Shown here in pieces: positions 45,260 to 57,239 of a DNA stretch of 64,000 nucleotides; position 1 is the stretch's first letter; each line of letters starts with the position of its first letter. The stretch is taken from the NCBI GenBank assembly GCA_964019695.1, contig OZ026519.1, forward strand, positions 25,971,213-26,035,212, in the 5' to 3' direction. The notes under the pieces were generated by a model, which was not told where the DNA came from, made no database searches, and saw only the letters and a list, made by a program, of their open reading frames with translations. The stretch is from Loripinus fragilis. Its lineage: Eukaryota > Mollusca > Bivalvia > Lucinida > Lucinidae. The position numbers were made by a program, and so were the translations under genes.

Positions 45260-46675
45260 AAATATAGTATGTGAATATTTAGTCATCCGCTTGTGTATAG
45301 CTTCATTGTTTTGGCATGTGAATTTAATACTATGGAAAGAAAAATGCATTTTAGGGAGAATTGGTTTATATTTTTGGGGATTTGGGGAGAAGCTGAATTA
45401 ATTTTAAGGATTTGGGGAGCAAAGGAAAATATTTTCAGGGAGCTAAGGAATTTTGGGAGATCAGTGCATTATTTTCAGGGATCAAGGGCGCATAGACCCC
45501 CTGGGGGCCTCAATACTATGTTCGTTATGCTTTGATGTGTTTAGCAGACGATACATTCGCGCGGCCCTCCCAAAGTGGTGGGGGTAAATGTCCCCATGTT
45601 CCCCGAAATAAAGGGGCGTGTCCCCCCCCCCATCGAAAATTCGTTATCTTATGTTTCCTGTTCCCCATTATTATCTTTGTTCTTCTGTTTTCGTCAAAAG
45701 TTGGCCTTACTTTCCCCGTTCATGTGAAATAAATGCCATTTTCCATGTTCCCAAAACATCTGGGGGAGCCTCATCAATATTAAATTTTTGATTCAATTTA
45801 TATTAATTCAGAAGGCTGCATTTACTTTATTCTTGATCACAATATTGCTTATTGCAAAGAAACACAAACGCAGTAGATCTAATGTATTGTATGACGACTC
45901 ATCCAGGAGTAGCTCAAAAAAGTAAAAAAAAGATGAAAGAAAACTGTTGGTAGGTCCTCTATCTTTCGTGAGGAAAGCAGTGTCTAAATAAGTCGGATCA
46001 CATTTATTTTATCATTCTTTTTTTTATCATGTTTTTAAAAGTCTTTTTAACAGGAGCTTATCCGGATTCTATTCTACTTACATTTACTATTATAACAGAA
46101 GTTCTTGCGTGAATTATGTTTTGATTATTTCAATGTGGTATATGCGACCAGCATAGCCACAGGTCAGAGCCTTAGCTAGTCGCTTGAAAAAATTCACCCT
46201 GCGGTAGCCTTTCTTTGCCTCAATCAATGCAGAGTCAGGGAAACGAGAATGGTCTTTTGTTACTTGACGTTCCTCTGAAACAGTAACCGCCCATCCTCAG
46301 CATTCGTTGTCGTTACATTTCCAGTACGTCCTCTCTTCTCATGTTAGCTTAAAAGAACCGTTTCATCGCGACGGTTCTTTTGAGTACCCACAACATATGC
46401 TTTGGTTGAGAAATAAGAAAGTTATGTTACTGTTACACAATCTTAACTGAAGTCCTGCTTATGTTCAAAACAATATTAAGACCAACATAAGGGATGCATA
46501 ATGGGAACCCTATTCGTATTAAATTGATCATAGAAATCAAATTGTAGTGTTTCGAACCGAAAAGTTTGACTTTCTTCTCCAACATGGAGCAACAGCAAGC
46601 ACAAATATATTGTTTGGCCATATTGTCAAACATTTAGGGGTAAGATCGGGATACTGACAAAATATTTTATTTTGA
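45260..46675. other. No gene; G-rich repeat and a small hairpin
   Basis: 45344-45515 is the G-rich low-complexity stretch mentioned above. At 46351-46381 AAAAGAACCGT and ACGGTTCTTTT form an 11 bp stem with a 9 base loop. Nothing else supported. Confidence 0.45.
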
Positions 46676-46676
46676 T

Positions 46677-46936
46677 TTGATTCTTTTATTTAATTCAAGT
46701 AAATATCAGTCTAAATTCAGCAAATATATGATACCTATATGGACTTACGCTTTTCAGTATATCATTGCATACTTATGTTAAATAAAACATGTTCAATAGC
46801 GTAGCCAGAACGCTGGAAAAGCTACGCACATCAAATGCGAGCATGCAATGATATACTGAAAAGCGTATGTCCATATAGGTATCATATATTTGCTGAATTT
46901 AGACTGAGGTTTGCTTGATTAAATAAAAAAAAACAA
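46677..46936. mobile_element. Fold-back element with 63-95 bp arms
   Basis: CAGTCTAAATTCAGCAAATA through CAGTATATCATTGCAT (46707-46770) is repeated in reverse at 46843-46908 with very few differences. Weaker pairing (TTATTTAATTCAAG / CTTGATTAAATAA) extends outward. The loop is about 70 bp. Non-coding. Confidence 0.85.
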
Positions 46937-46939
46937 TTG

Positions 46940-47785
46940 TGCCCCTTTTCAAAATGAGAACTTCTCTTAAAGGAAAGAATTTGCTCCCAGAGGGAGCGAA
47001 TTTTTTCCTTTATGAGCAGTTCCTTATAGTATGAAAAATCACTATTACCACATTAGGTGACCACCCTTGAATGTTTCATTTTTATCACGCACGTGCGTAA
47101 CTGCGTAATGGTAGCTACGCCAATGATGTTGATTCAGATTATTGCATTTTAAGCAATTCATCTATTACAACTTCGAGGACAGTTCTAGGGTTTAACACCG
47201 TATCATCCGCGTTTCAGTATTAGCATTTTCCGTAAGTAATCAATCGGTTAGACTAGCAAAATCTTGGTGTGCCCCGCGGACAGGTACACCAACGTCCGCG
47301 GATAAGATCAACATTTTTGAGCATAGGCACCATGTTTATATGACATTATCTAGTAAATGCTAAGAGCAATTACTAAATTATTTTTTGCAAAATTGCTATC
47401 GATAACCTGGCTTTTAAGATATCAATGTTAAATGAAATGGTATTTTAGGATTTTCTCAGTTCGATCGACTGAAAGCAATTTTTGCCTTTCAAAATAATTT
47501 CCACCGTTTTAAACCATAATTTGTGGTCCAACAGTAGAGTTTGCAAGGTTTGCGATATTCTAAGCACATGAACGAGTGTTTTGTTGTGTTGATGCAATAG
47601 ATTTGAGTTGGATATAGATAATAAAATATATTTTTTAACCCTTTTACGGAACCAACCCTCCCCTCCACCATAAAAGAAACGACCCCCGAGACAAGACTAG
47701 CCGCAAATTCTCCGCAGTCAGAAAACGGTATGATACCTGTGTAGTTTATTCGCACTGAAAGCAAAAGGAACTTGAAATATACATT
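46940..47785. other. No gene; short palindromes
   Basis: TTCTCTTAAAGGAAAGAATTTGC pairs with GCGAATTTTTTCCTTTA around CTCCCAGAGGGAG at 46968-47015. Two CCGCGG sites lie at about 47276-47302. A minus-strand frame at 47489-47764 has no recognisable motif. Confidence 0.4.
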
Positions 47786-47788
47786 TAC

Positions 47789-48803
47789 CGCTCAACAAAA
47801 GTTTAGCACGGATTTTAATAGGATGCCCCACTTTGAATGAACATGAAACATTTTATTTGACATAATCAACAGGTATAGGGATATTGAAATTAACGTTTTT
47901 TGTGTCCGTTAGACAAAGGGTAATCTGGTTTGGCGTCAGTGGATTGACGTTAAATTTGATGCCAAAGCCATGTAAAGGATACACGTCTACATTGGAAATT
48001 AAAACTTTTGATTCTAACGTAAAGCAAAAACTTCTTTATGATGAAAAACGTTAAAAACGTTAAAATTTGATACTCGTTTATACTACGTTTTACCGTTCCA
48101 TAATGACGTTAAAATGGCATTTTTCCACATCTTGACTTTTAAGCTAACTGAATAAAGCGATCAAGTAATATTTTTGATGCTAGAGTGGCACAGGCACCCG
48201 GAACATTTCTGTTAGTTGATCCTTTAAAAACATCTTCTTTAGATTGCGTTACTGCCTAAATTTAGCCACAACTTCAGATTAACGTCACTTTTTATGCATT
48301 AAATATCCAGGGACAAAATTTTATATAAAAAAAAATGCCTTACCCTTAATGGTCTCTCTTTTAGCATCCTCCTAAACACGGAAATTCCTTTGATGAAGCA
48401 TGCCTACACAACGAAAACAGTACTGTTTTTGACTTTTTAAGCGTCATTTTAACAACGACGTTAGTTGATTTCAAGGCTCAACTTTTGTTTCAAATGCTCA
48501 ATGGAGACGACCTTTATTTGTTTTTCAGAATGGCTGATTCGACCGAGCTGGAAAACAAAAGACTTTATAAACCGATGCTGTATCAATTTTGTATTGCCAT
48601 ATATGCAGTTGAAACACGTTTTTGATCCCTCTCTTGTTTAAAGCAATGAACGACGCAGTAGAAATCCAATTAAAGTACACCAATTGCTTTCCTCAACTTT
48701 ATCACATATCAAACCATCATTTCAGCAGATATTTTATAACTTTAAATCATTTGCTCAAATAAAAATCATTTTTTATTTATTCGTGCTAAACTTTTGTTAA
48801 GCA
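47789..48803. mobile_element. Tc1/mariner-type non-autonomous element (~1 kb)
   Basis: GCTCAACAAAAGTTTAGCACG (47790-47810) is mirrored by CGTGCTAAACTTTTGTTAAGC (48782-48802), a 21 bp TIR with one mismatch. The interior has repeated AACGTTAAAA and GACGTTAAAT motifs but no transposase. The superfamily is inferred from TIR style only. Its right end abuts the family B repeat. Confidence 0.65.
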
Positions 48804-48835
48804 GTATATATATTGTACTGTAAGAGCTTGGGTTA

Positions 48836-49394
48836 TGACTGCTTTGTGTCCCTTCCTCGCTGTGCCATGGGTTGACATGCAGTCTGTGGTTGTGGCATTT
48901 CTTGGCCATACTCTATCATGTTTTGAAACAATAATAATTGCTGATGACAACACCATTATATTACATAAGATTGAATTATAAATTTGCTCTAGCTTAAGCA
49001 AATTAAAAATCGCCCGATAACCAGAGACAAAAGTCATTAGTTTTCGTGGGCTTTATAATTTACTATAATTTAGTGTTAGAAAGCTTTATTTGCATGTCTT
49101 ATTTTTATTTTTATGCTGAACATTGATCATTATATATTGTTTGCAACCAAAATTTGCATTTTACTACTGATAATACATGGTTTAAATTATAAACCTGCAA
49201 GGGTACCCCCATTTTAGCGCTATTTCGAGATAGTGCATACCCCGGGGATATTCCGTTGCGCATAGCACTTATGTGTACCAGCCGATTTTTTTAAGAGTTT
49301 GAATTTTGAATTCAGCACACTTTTCTACATAATAACACACCTTCAAACCTTTTGGCCTCAATCACTTGATTAAACCTATTTCGGGTCTCTGACT
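48836..49394 (-). repeat. Family B repeat (inverted partner of 36396-36965)
   Basis: Reverse complement of 36396-36965 with many point differences but almost no gaps: CTTTGTGTCCCTTCCTCGCT, CCGATAACCAGAGACAAAAG, GTACCCCCATTTTAGCGCTA and TTGATTAAACCTATTTCGGG. Confidence 0.8.
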
Positions 49395-49733
49395 AATAGG
49401 AGTCATGTATAACAATGGCACTTGACAAAAAAGCCATACATGGAATCCAAAAGCTTCATTGTCATCTTACGACGTGTCACATGTGAATATTATCTGTCAA
49501 GAAATGTAATTCTGTGGAATTATTGTTTTTCTACAGCTCAAAGATGATACGAGCACTTCTCAACACTACTATTATAATCTCATACAGAGTGCATGTGTTG
49601 TTTAGGAAAGTTCCTTTCCACTGGGGTTTGCGTGTGTTGTGGGCTATTTCACTTTTCGGTATCACTTAATAGATTTTAGCAAAAAATAGCTTGAATTTGG
49701 TGTTGTCATTTGAATTTATTATCCAGAGGTACC

Positions 49734-49880
49734 CAGCAGCAGCAGCAGCAGCAGAAGAAGAAGAAAAAGAATCATGACAAAACCAACAAAGTTGCATACG
49801 TGTCCAGCGAAGGCTCAAACTTTACGGTTGCATCTCGTCACAGTGTGATAGCGCTCTATCCACCAGTCTACCTGGCAAAA
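49734..49880 (-). repeat. tRNA-like SINE head with (CAG)n/(AAG)n tail
   Basis: On the minus strand from about 49880: GGTAGACTGGTGGATAGAGC (box A-like) and AAGTTTGAGCCTTCGCTGG (box B-like), followed by the triplet runs (CAG)7 and (AAG)4 at 49734-49770 on the plus strand. The 76-codon frame across this stretch starts in the triplet run and is not a gene. Confidence 0.45.
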
Positions 49881-49889
49881 TTGGTTTTA

Positions 49890-51180
49890 TTTGACCAGAA
49901 GCCTCTTATTTGCCCAGACAAAATGAAAATTATCACATAGGTGCACTTAATTTTGGTCACCAAAGGGCGAACGCATATAAAACATGTGTGCGGAAAGCAC
50001 ATGTCAACACGTCCCCAACTCAAAACGTCCCGAAAACAAAACGTATTGAATTGGTCAAACCAAAATGATAATAATCGAATATTTTAGTTTAGAAAAATCC
50101 TCAATCCTTACAGACACTTTGAAAAAAAACTATATTGATTTAAGACCAAATGAGGGAACCTTATAATAACATGGATACTGGGGTTACTATTGTGACTTAC
50201 AAGTTCACTACTAATGCACTATTAGCTTTTGCAACGAAAGCAAGAGCTGTTACAATACTTAGAACAGAATAGAACTGTACGGTTTTATTCTGTTATATAG
50301 TTAGATAAACATAGTAAATTATGACTACTGACAGTGCGTCGACCTGTACAAGTTTAGTGACAAATGATATATGACTATAAGACATAAAATATTATTTTGG
50401 TATTGATACAAGGCAACCAAATGATATATGGGAAACATTAGATAATAGCAATACATACAAGCACAGTAGAAGTACGAATGTGCACACATGTGTCATGTTT
50501 ACGCACACACATAGATTTGTGCAAAAAACAATGAGACCAAAACAATTCAAAATCAAAGAGTCTACTGTGGCCTTCAAAAGAAAGAGAACATTGCAATTAT
50601 ACAAAGTTAGACAAAACTAAACAAAGCAACAATCACTCACTTCCTCACCATATATACTTGCCAAAGTAGATATAACATTATGCAAAAGTGAACACACACA
50701 GACGCGCGCACGCACGGGGATGCTTGTCAACTGCCAATTTTTTCTGAGGTATTGCATTTTTATTTTTGTTGCTAAAAATCATAATTTCTGTCTGACGATT
50801 TTTATCTTTATCTTAGCCAAGTTTAGACGTGTACTTTAATGTTATGGCAAGATTTTTAGCAAAGTTTTCCTTGGATAAGTTAAAGCTATGCAATGTTTTA
50901 CTATTAATAGAGCTTCTGGGAGGAAATTGATTGTTCCCTTCCCGTAGTACAACAGTAGCTTTTTTGTAGACTACCTTAGACCAGTCTACTTGTTGTTGGT
51001 GTTGTTGTTGTAGTTGTTAAATGCTGAAATTTTTCACTTTTCCCGCAGATTATTTTAAACTGGCATGTAAACAGTATGGGTTCTGATCAGACAGGGTACA
51101 ATCTCAAATGGAGCTTTCTGGTCTTGGTCCACATTTTTCTGCCTGATGACCTTCCAAGATACAACAACTGACGATAAAGC
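49890..51180. other. No gene seen
   Basis: AT-rich sequence with short CA-rich and GT-rich tracts (about 50480-50720 and 50990-51015). A 70-codon minus-strand frame at 50392-50604 is hydrophobic but has no family signature. Confidence 0.45.
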
Positions 51181-51189
51181 AGATGACGT

Positions 51190-52260
51190 TAGTCACTAAT
51201 GGTAACTTAAAGACATATGAGGCTATTTCCAATGCGCACCTTTTCCGCGTCTGCAAACGGGGAAAGTTGTCTGGGTCCTGTCTTTCGACCCTTAACGGAT
51301 TCGGGTCAACACAGCTTCCGATATTCTTATGTCATATCGGTGTTCCGACATTTTCTTCACAAAATAACTAATTAAAGTGTGTTCGATCTTTTCAGAACTG
51401 ATCGTCTCAGAAATGTAGCTCAGTCGAAATCAAACGACGTACACAATAACCCTGGTTACGAATACGATAGTGGCCGAGTCTATACCATTTGTATGGTTAT
51501 TTAGAACGTGGCACGACCTGACCTCGTGGCCTAGTGGTTAGCGTGTCTGGCTACAAAGCCAGAGGACCAGGATCGATTCCCGGATGCGCACATATTTTCA
51601 GTCTGTTTTTTCTTTCTTTTTAACATTTTAATGCTAAATTACTTCATATACTAGTAAAATGGCATCATCAAAACGACCGAAATGGTCATCCCCGAGCTTT
51701 TTATATTGAATTACGCATGAAACCTATGGGGGTGGGGTTAAGTTTGGCCCTCTAGAAAGAGAATTAGTTCGGTGACCCCAGATTTTTATTCTTTTTTCTG
51801 AAAGGTATTATAATAGTCAATGAATTAAAAATAAATTTTCAAGATTTTCAATATCAGATTTTTTAATACATGATTTATTCTAAAAACAAATCCCATTTTT
51901 CGACGAATTGCCAAATATATCATGCAGTATCTTGTCACAGCATGGGATAACAAGTAAACATGCATATTTTCTTAAAAGTTTAAGGTCATGGGAAGTAATT
52001 TAAGTTTAAAAAAAGAAGCTGGCTGAAGATTACAACCGTTTTAGCTCGATAATTAGGACTAGTGTTATTATTTTATATTTCTAGAAAATTGGTCAAATGC
52101 TGTAAACTTCAATATTATATTCTGAAAAAATAAGCACGGTGACATATCCTATTTATTTCATAAATGGATAGCCCATGCATAAACAAACTGTATGCAAAGT
52201 ATTGAAAATATTTCAATATGGGAAGTATTTAGTAGCATATGTCCTTAAACTGAAGATTGT
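51190..52260 (+). repeat. Long direct repeat, copy 1 (copy 2 at 57640-58690)
   Basis: About 1.05 kb colinear with 57640-58690. Landmarks: GTCCTGTCTTTCGACC, CTTATGTCATATCGG, a tRNA-like block (51522-51592), GGGGTTAAGTTTGGCCCTC, CGGTGACCCCAGAT, TATATCATGCAGTATCTTG and AAGCACGGTGACATATCCTA. No reading frame is conserved between the copies, so the conserved content appears non-coding. Confidence 0.8.
51522..51592 (+). other. tRNA-like sequence, acceptor stem lost
   Basis: TGGCCTAGTGGTTAGCGTGT has the D-arm/box A form, TCTGGC/GCCAGA an anticodon-like stem (with a loop of the wrong size), and CCAGGATCGATTCCCGG a T arm with one mismatch. No 7 bp acceptor stem can be made. In copy 2 (57978-58045) the T arm is perfect. 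It is a tRNA pseudogene or SINE head, not a working tRNA. Confidence 0.6.
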
Positions 52261-52399
52261 CTGATGTAGTCAAAGTCATGGTCCAAGGGAAGAAACGTTT
52301 ATGTGTCTCACTCACAACGATTAACCAGTAGTTACTTCCATCAAAGATACTACCACACCACAACACTTTTAATAGCTACTTAATGTTAATATATATAGT

Positions 52400-52505
52400 C
52401 GATTAACAAAACTCCAGAAAAGTTATCAAGTACGGTCATTTTGTGGAGAAAATGGTTTGACACTTTGAGTAGGGGTATTTTGGTATGCTTAATATAGTGA
52501 ATCAA
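52400..52505 (+). repeat. Fragment of the 15.55-19.75 kb element terminus
   Basis: TCCAGAAAAGTTATCAAGTACG, TTTTGTGGAGAAAATGG and GTAGGGGTATTTTGGTATGC align with 15560-15650 (left arm of the palindromic element). Confidence 0.65.
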
Positions 52506-52533
52506 CTGAGCCGATAGATGCTGTAAATATTTT

Positions 52534-52621
52534 GCCTCTAGCGAGATTCGAACCCACGACCTCGGCAACACCGCCTAGCACTACACCAGACGCCAACGCT
52601 ACCAACTGCGCCACTGAGACA
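52534..52621 (-). other. tRNA-like SINE head or tRNA pseudogene
   Basis: The minus strand reads GGGGATGTCTCAGTGGCGCA, GTTGGTAGCG (box A TGGCGCAGTTGG) and, after an extended middle, GTGGGTTCGAATCTCGC (box B GGTTCGAATC). The acceptor ends do not pair and the middle is about 15 bases too long for a normal tRNA. Confidence 0.6.
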
Positions 52622-52638
52622 TCCCCAAAGAAAGGATG

Positions 52639-52731
<93 letters not shown>
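52639..52731. repeat. (AT)n microsatellite, ~92 bp
   Basis: Uninterrupted AT dinucleotides. Open frames through it (Tyr-Ile repeats) on both strands are artefacts. Confidence 0.98.
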
Positions 52732-52732
<1 letters not shown>

Positions 52733-52988
52733 GTTTTGTCCATTTCCAACGCATGGAAATATTCCTTTTAGAACTGGTAGCCTTATCATGACTGAATACA
52801 AACTCTTTTAAATCGCTACATACAAAATATATTCAGATAGGGAGTCAGTTTGAGGGAGTCAGTTGATAGGGAGTCAGTTTGAGGGTGGGACGTAAATGCC
52901 TTCACGATTTACGAATAAAAAGACAATTGAATGAATGAAAAACCAACAGTGTTTTTGATAATAAACGGTGTAAATATAATCTCTTATG

Positions 52989-52989
<1 letters not shown>

Positions 52990-53039
<50 letters not shown>
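52990..53039. repeat. (TA)n microsatellite, ~50 bp
   Basis: A second uninterrupted AT run, 260 bp after the first. The minus-strand frame across it is an artefact. Confidence 0.97.
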
Positions 53040-53041
<2 letters not shown>

Positions 53042-53043
<2 letters not shown>

Positions 53044-53760
53044 CACGACCTCTGACCAATGACCTATGGATCTTTCTATTCCAAACGATTGATGCAGAAT
53101 ACGTAAAATGAGCCAGTCCGGCTAGAACATATGTGTATGTCAAAGCTTTTATAGTAAATGTAAATAAATGCCTGAAACCCTTTTTTCTAGAACAGCATAT
53201 CAATATTGTAAATAGAGTCACGCTTCAATGCTTTTGGTTTATCTGTAGCTGCTAATCCTACACCCAAAGAAAAGATACTAGTAATAACACTATCTAACTA
53301 ACATACACTATCAACCAAACTCATTATAGTCCGACTTTGACACCTGAAGGATCAAAAGTAAGAAGAGTCTACTTAGTAGTTCATGATAGGGAAATAAGGA
53401 TAAAACCCACTACAAGTTATCCATTGTACTTCGATAGCACGGCCAATAGAAAACCTGTACAATCTGATTTATCTTTCGTATGCTATTAGGTAGAATCGTC
53501 TTCAAAGGGCAAAATCGTACAAGGCATTCTTGTTGATACGGCTAAAGAAATATCTGAATCCACATGAAATTAGTTGTTCAAAAGTCATAAGCATATTGAT
53601 CACTGGCAATATTTTACATGAGTCCTCTTCTGCTCTAAAGCAACACAAGTCAGTACAATATAAATGGTTTGCTTTGTATATTACACCGAGATGTTTCGCA
53701 TACAGACATGCTGCAACCACCACATTTTATCAGCTGCAGAGGGGTTTCGAGGGCAGGAGA
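53042..53760. other. No gene seen
   Basis: Overlapping frames around 53502-53852 on both strands have no recognisable motif. Confidence 0.45.
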
Positions 53761-53763
53761 CAA

Positions 53764-54032
53764 CATGCGCGGATCCAGGATTTTTGTCAGTTTTATTTAG
53801 TCCTCAGCTTATTTTACAGTTTATAGAGTGGGTCCAATGGCTTTATTGCTGAGAAAACTATACTTATACTTTACCAAGGATCCAGAGGGGGTCCACTATT
53901 TTCCAGGGGGGGGGGGTGTCCAACCTTTTTTCCAGGGGGATCCAAATGCTAATTTCTATAGAAACCCAGATACGTACTTGTATTTTCCAGGGGGATGTCC
54001 AGACCCCCTATCCCCCTCTGGATCTGCACATG
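53764..54032. mobile_element. Small TIR element with CATGCGCGGATCCAG tips
   Basis: CATGCGCGGATCCAGG and the mirrored CTCTGGATCTGCACATG bound about 270 bp that contain three TTTTCCAGGGGG-type stretches. Same tip family as 42071-42573. Frames across it are not genes. Confidence 0.65.
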
Positions 54033-54039
54033 GGCAATT

Positions 54040-54560
54040 TCATCATAACGGGACAATATTTATCACAGTCCCGCTTCTAACCATAAATGTCAGGCATTGA
54101 TTTGTAAGGATTAATGACAGGTGAGGTCTTCAAAAGGAAGCACTGGGACTGCGCACGTTTGGCACCTTCGAGAAACACAGCTCTAGGAAGTGGTAGTTTT
54201 TGCAATTCAGCTTTTTTTTCTCCAAAATATCCACCACCTCAGCGCAGTGAGTCGAACAATATCGCTAACTAGCTAATACAAAGTAAGAAAGACGGCAAAG
54301 ATCAGGAATCGATACAATCAAGTACCACACCTGACCCAGGATACCAATGGGAAAGTAACAAACTCACAGTTAGACATCACAAACGAGAGCTAAGAGGTCA
54401 GGACAATTTACAAATGTATTACTCTAGTGCATCCGCCACAGTGCTTTCTATGGACACTGAGCCGAGGTGAAAGAATGCTTCGTGGATATTCTCCAGCATA
54501 GCTTAATGCCTGCCAATATGATTTCTTGCTCTTTCCTGAAATTGAACTAGTTAATATCAG
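54040..54560. other. No gene seen
   Basis: No supported feature. Confidence 0.45.
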
Positions 54561-54569
54561 CACCTGAAA

Positions 54570-55265
54570 GTGCATGGAATTCGATCAAAGCCCTGGTTGC
54601 AACATCACCAATGGCACATTGACATCTTTAATAAGTGTCCTGATCTTAGAAACTTGATGATATATGAGAAAGACTGTTTAAGAAAATGTAAAATATCAAC
54701 ACTCCGCAATTGTTTATATGTGTTTTATTTAAGCTGCGAAAACAAAATTTGCTCCTCTGCAAAACTGGGGATAGGGTTGTGCATTAGCTCATATAAGACA
54801 AAATATTTAAGATAGAAAAGCAAACTTTGGGTTTTGTATTCGTCAATTAAGTATATGTTTGTTAAACCTAATCTAAAACGGTTTGAAACCAACTCAGAGC
54901 AGTTGTTAAACTAAATGACGATAGCCAAAATTACCACTTTTAAATTAGAATTAAGTTAATGTAACGCACACAATACAACATGTAGCCGTAAATAGCTGTC
55001 ATATGTAGTAAAGACATCCAGTAATTTGCAAACTATTAAATGTTCATTGATTAGCTAGTTTTAATGTCTTCTTTCTGCAGCTCAAACTTTCAATTTTTCT
55101 TTTCTCAAACTGATAAAGTAACATATGTAACAAGCTGTTACAGGCTAACACCCATACTTACAGTGTGCAAACATCTCCTATTCGATGCACCTTGAATTGG
55201 TACATACGATAGAGTAAGTCTAAAGGGGTTTGGGATGGAGCAGGTCATTACTCAGCTTGCAGTCA
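54570..55265 (+). repeat. C-type unit, long form
   Basis: AATAAGTGTCCTGATCTTAG, TGCATTAGCTCATATAAGAC, GTAACATATGTAACAAGCTG, AGTGTGCAAACATCTCCTAT and AAAGGGGTTTGGGATGGAGC. Reverse complement of 24385-25040 and tandem with the next unit. The 81-codon frame at 54570-54815 is repeat sequence. Confidence 0.7.
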
Positions 55266-55649
55266 AACCCTTGTTTGATGATTATTCTGGTTTTTATGAG
55301 ATGAGGAGGACAATTATCTTACCAGAGAAGCATAAATAATAATCGATATTGCATATGACTAGGATAAGGATTTGTTTAGAATATTTACATTAGAAAGGGA
55401 CATTTACTAAATTGTACTGTTTAAATGTGAAACGATTATTTTCTATTTTCCTCTAGGATGTATCTTTATTTTAGAATTAATCATATTTGGAAATATTGAA
55501 AACAAATATTCATAATATCTGTAACAAAGGTACAGGGGCTTAATAATCATCAATACCTAAGATTTAGTCACCAGAGGCTAGAGACTTTAGCTAGGAAAAC
55601 ATGCGAAATATATTCGTTTTTTCCTGAAATGTCATCGCTTACATCAAGT

Positions 55650-56340
55650 CAATGTCCTTGCTCATTTATTATGTCATGTAACATATGTTACAGCCTTTAA
55701 AAGTGCTTCAATCTTGTTGTTAAACCTGCAAAATCTATAATTCATTATAATATGAGCAAGGCATTCCTAAATATGCCAGATATCTAACAGCAGAAAACGT
55801 TTTCATATATTTTTACTTAAATGATGCCTAACGAATTCGGCTCCTTAAAATTGGGTGTAGCCTTTGGGTTGTTTAATTGCATGTATAAGACACTATATTT
55901 AAAGTATAAAAGCAAACTTTGGATTTTCTCTAACCTAAATGAGTTTGTTAGTACAAAAGAATCAAAACATTTTGGAAAATGTACATATAAGCTAAAAAGT
56001 AAATGGTATTGGTCACAATTTCATGTTTAAAGGGTACTCTAATTAAAGTAACGCACATAACACCACAAGAAGCTGTAATTTTGCTCCAAAAGAATTTATA
56101 TGTAGCTAAAGTAGTCAATATGCAGACCATATGAGTAATTTAAATAATTAGCCTTCTTTCTGTAGCTCAAACTTTTAATTTCTTTTTTTCTAAATTTAAT
56201 ATGATAACATATGTAACAGGCTGTCAGAGACTAACGCCCGGGCGAACATAGTGCAAACATCTATTAAAAGACGCAGCTTGAAATCCTCTTTAAGATAGGA
56301 TAAGCTTGCGAAATTCCAAAGGGGAGCAATAACATTCTCA
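55650..56340 (+). repeat. C-type unit, long form (tandem to the previous)
   Basis: CCTTGCTCATTTATTATGTC with the perfect palindrome GTAACATATGTTAC (55678-55691), then CTTCTTTCTGTAGCTCAAAC, ACATATGTAACAGGCTGTCA, AGTGCAAACATCTATTAAAA and AATTCCAAAGGGGAGC. Starts about 1.07 kb after the preceding unit. Confidence 0.7.
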
Positions 56341-56818
56341 TCCATCAGTCTAAAGGTGGCCTGATAAGCTGGGTATTTATAAGAAACCTACGGTATTTTG
56401 CATGCAAAATATAGTTATCGAGAAATAATTCATTGTCAAAGTCAGGTAAAGCATTATGACTAAAATAGTTGATATTATGTTAAAAAAGTGTTCGTGTTGG
56501 ATAGATATGACCATACCAACACAAACTATAGCTTTTATTAACGGGCAGTTTCTTATTATGGTCGCCATATTTATGACGTCATAACTAGCCTCAGACGCGG
56601 ATTTGAGGTGGGTGACCACCTTTAAATTAAAGGTAAGACTCCATTAAAGGTTTTGATATAGGTCACCATAAATCGGCACACAATTTGCACGGGACCTATT
56701 TTTTGTCCCTAAGGGCCCTGATTAAATGCTAAATGTATGCTCTTTTATCTTTTCAATATGGAAGCATGTCTTAAGATCGTTTTACTGTAAATACTTGGAC
56801 ATTTAATAGTATAATAAG

Positions 56819-56850
56819 CTGAACAAAAGTGAAAACGCAACACTTGAATT
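56819..56850 (+). repeat. Solo tip of the CTGAACAAAAGTGAAAACGC element
   Basis: CTGAACAAAAGTGAAAACGCAACAC equals the terminal repeat of the 60485-62044 element; no partner end is nearby. Confidence 0.65.
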
Positions 56851-56907
56851 GCTTTTCATTTGTCAAAAAACAGAAACATGCCAACAAAGCAAATGAAAGT
56901 GCAAGTG

Positions 56908-57232
56908 AGTATGATCAGTAAATACCACAATAACACACTGCATACCTACCCCACGTACTGTGAGCAAGAGCCACGTACCACTAACAGTCACAAGATATCA
57001 GGAAGACAATAAAAGCAAAGCACCCAGCTCTCTCTTCCTCATCAAGATGATTGCAAAACTAGAACAAACAAAAACCAAACACAGAACCCCCACATACATG
57101 GGGGTAACGGAAAAATGAATCAACAACAACAACAGAACCATCACCTTAGAATGGACAGCAGCCTAATAGGCCACTGGGAGGCTTAAATGCATTTTACTGG
57201 CGCAAGATCTTCGCCCTAGATTATATTGTTAA
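56908..57232 (+). repeat. Family A repeat, near full length
   Basis: GTGAGTATGATCAGTAAATA through CAGCTCTCTCTTCCTCATCA to GGCTTAAATGCATTTTACTG; colinear with 8030-8366. Confidence 0.75.
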
Positions 57233-57239
57233 AACGCAA

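Noticed and set aside
51522..51592. Functional tRNA gene
   Set aside because: No acceptor stem and an anticodon loop of the wrong size; the same state is seen in the second copy.
52534..52621. Functional tRNA gene on the minus strand
   Set aside because: Box A and box B are good, but the acceptor ends do not pair and the middle is too long.
52532..53221. Open frames with long Tyr-Ile repeats on both strands
   Set aside because: They are translations of the (AT)n microsatellites; the flanking residues come from a tRNA-like repeat.
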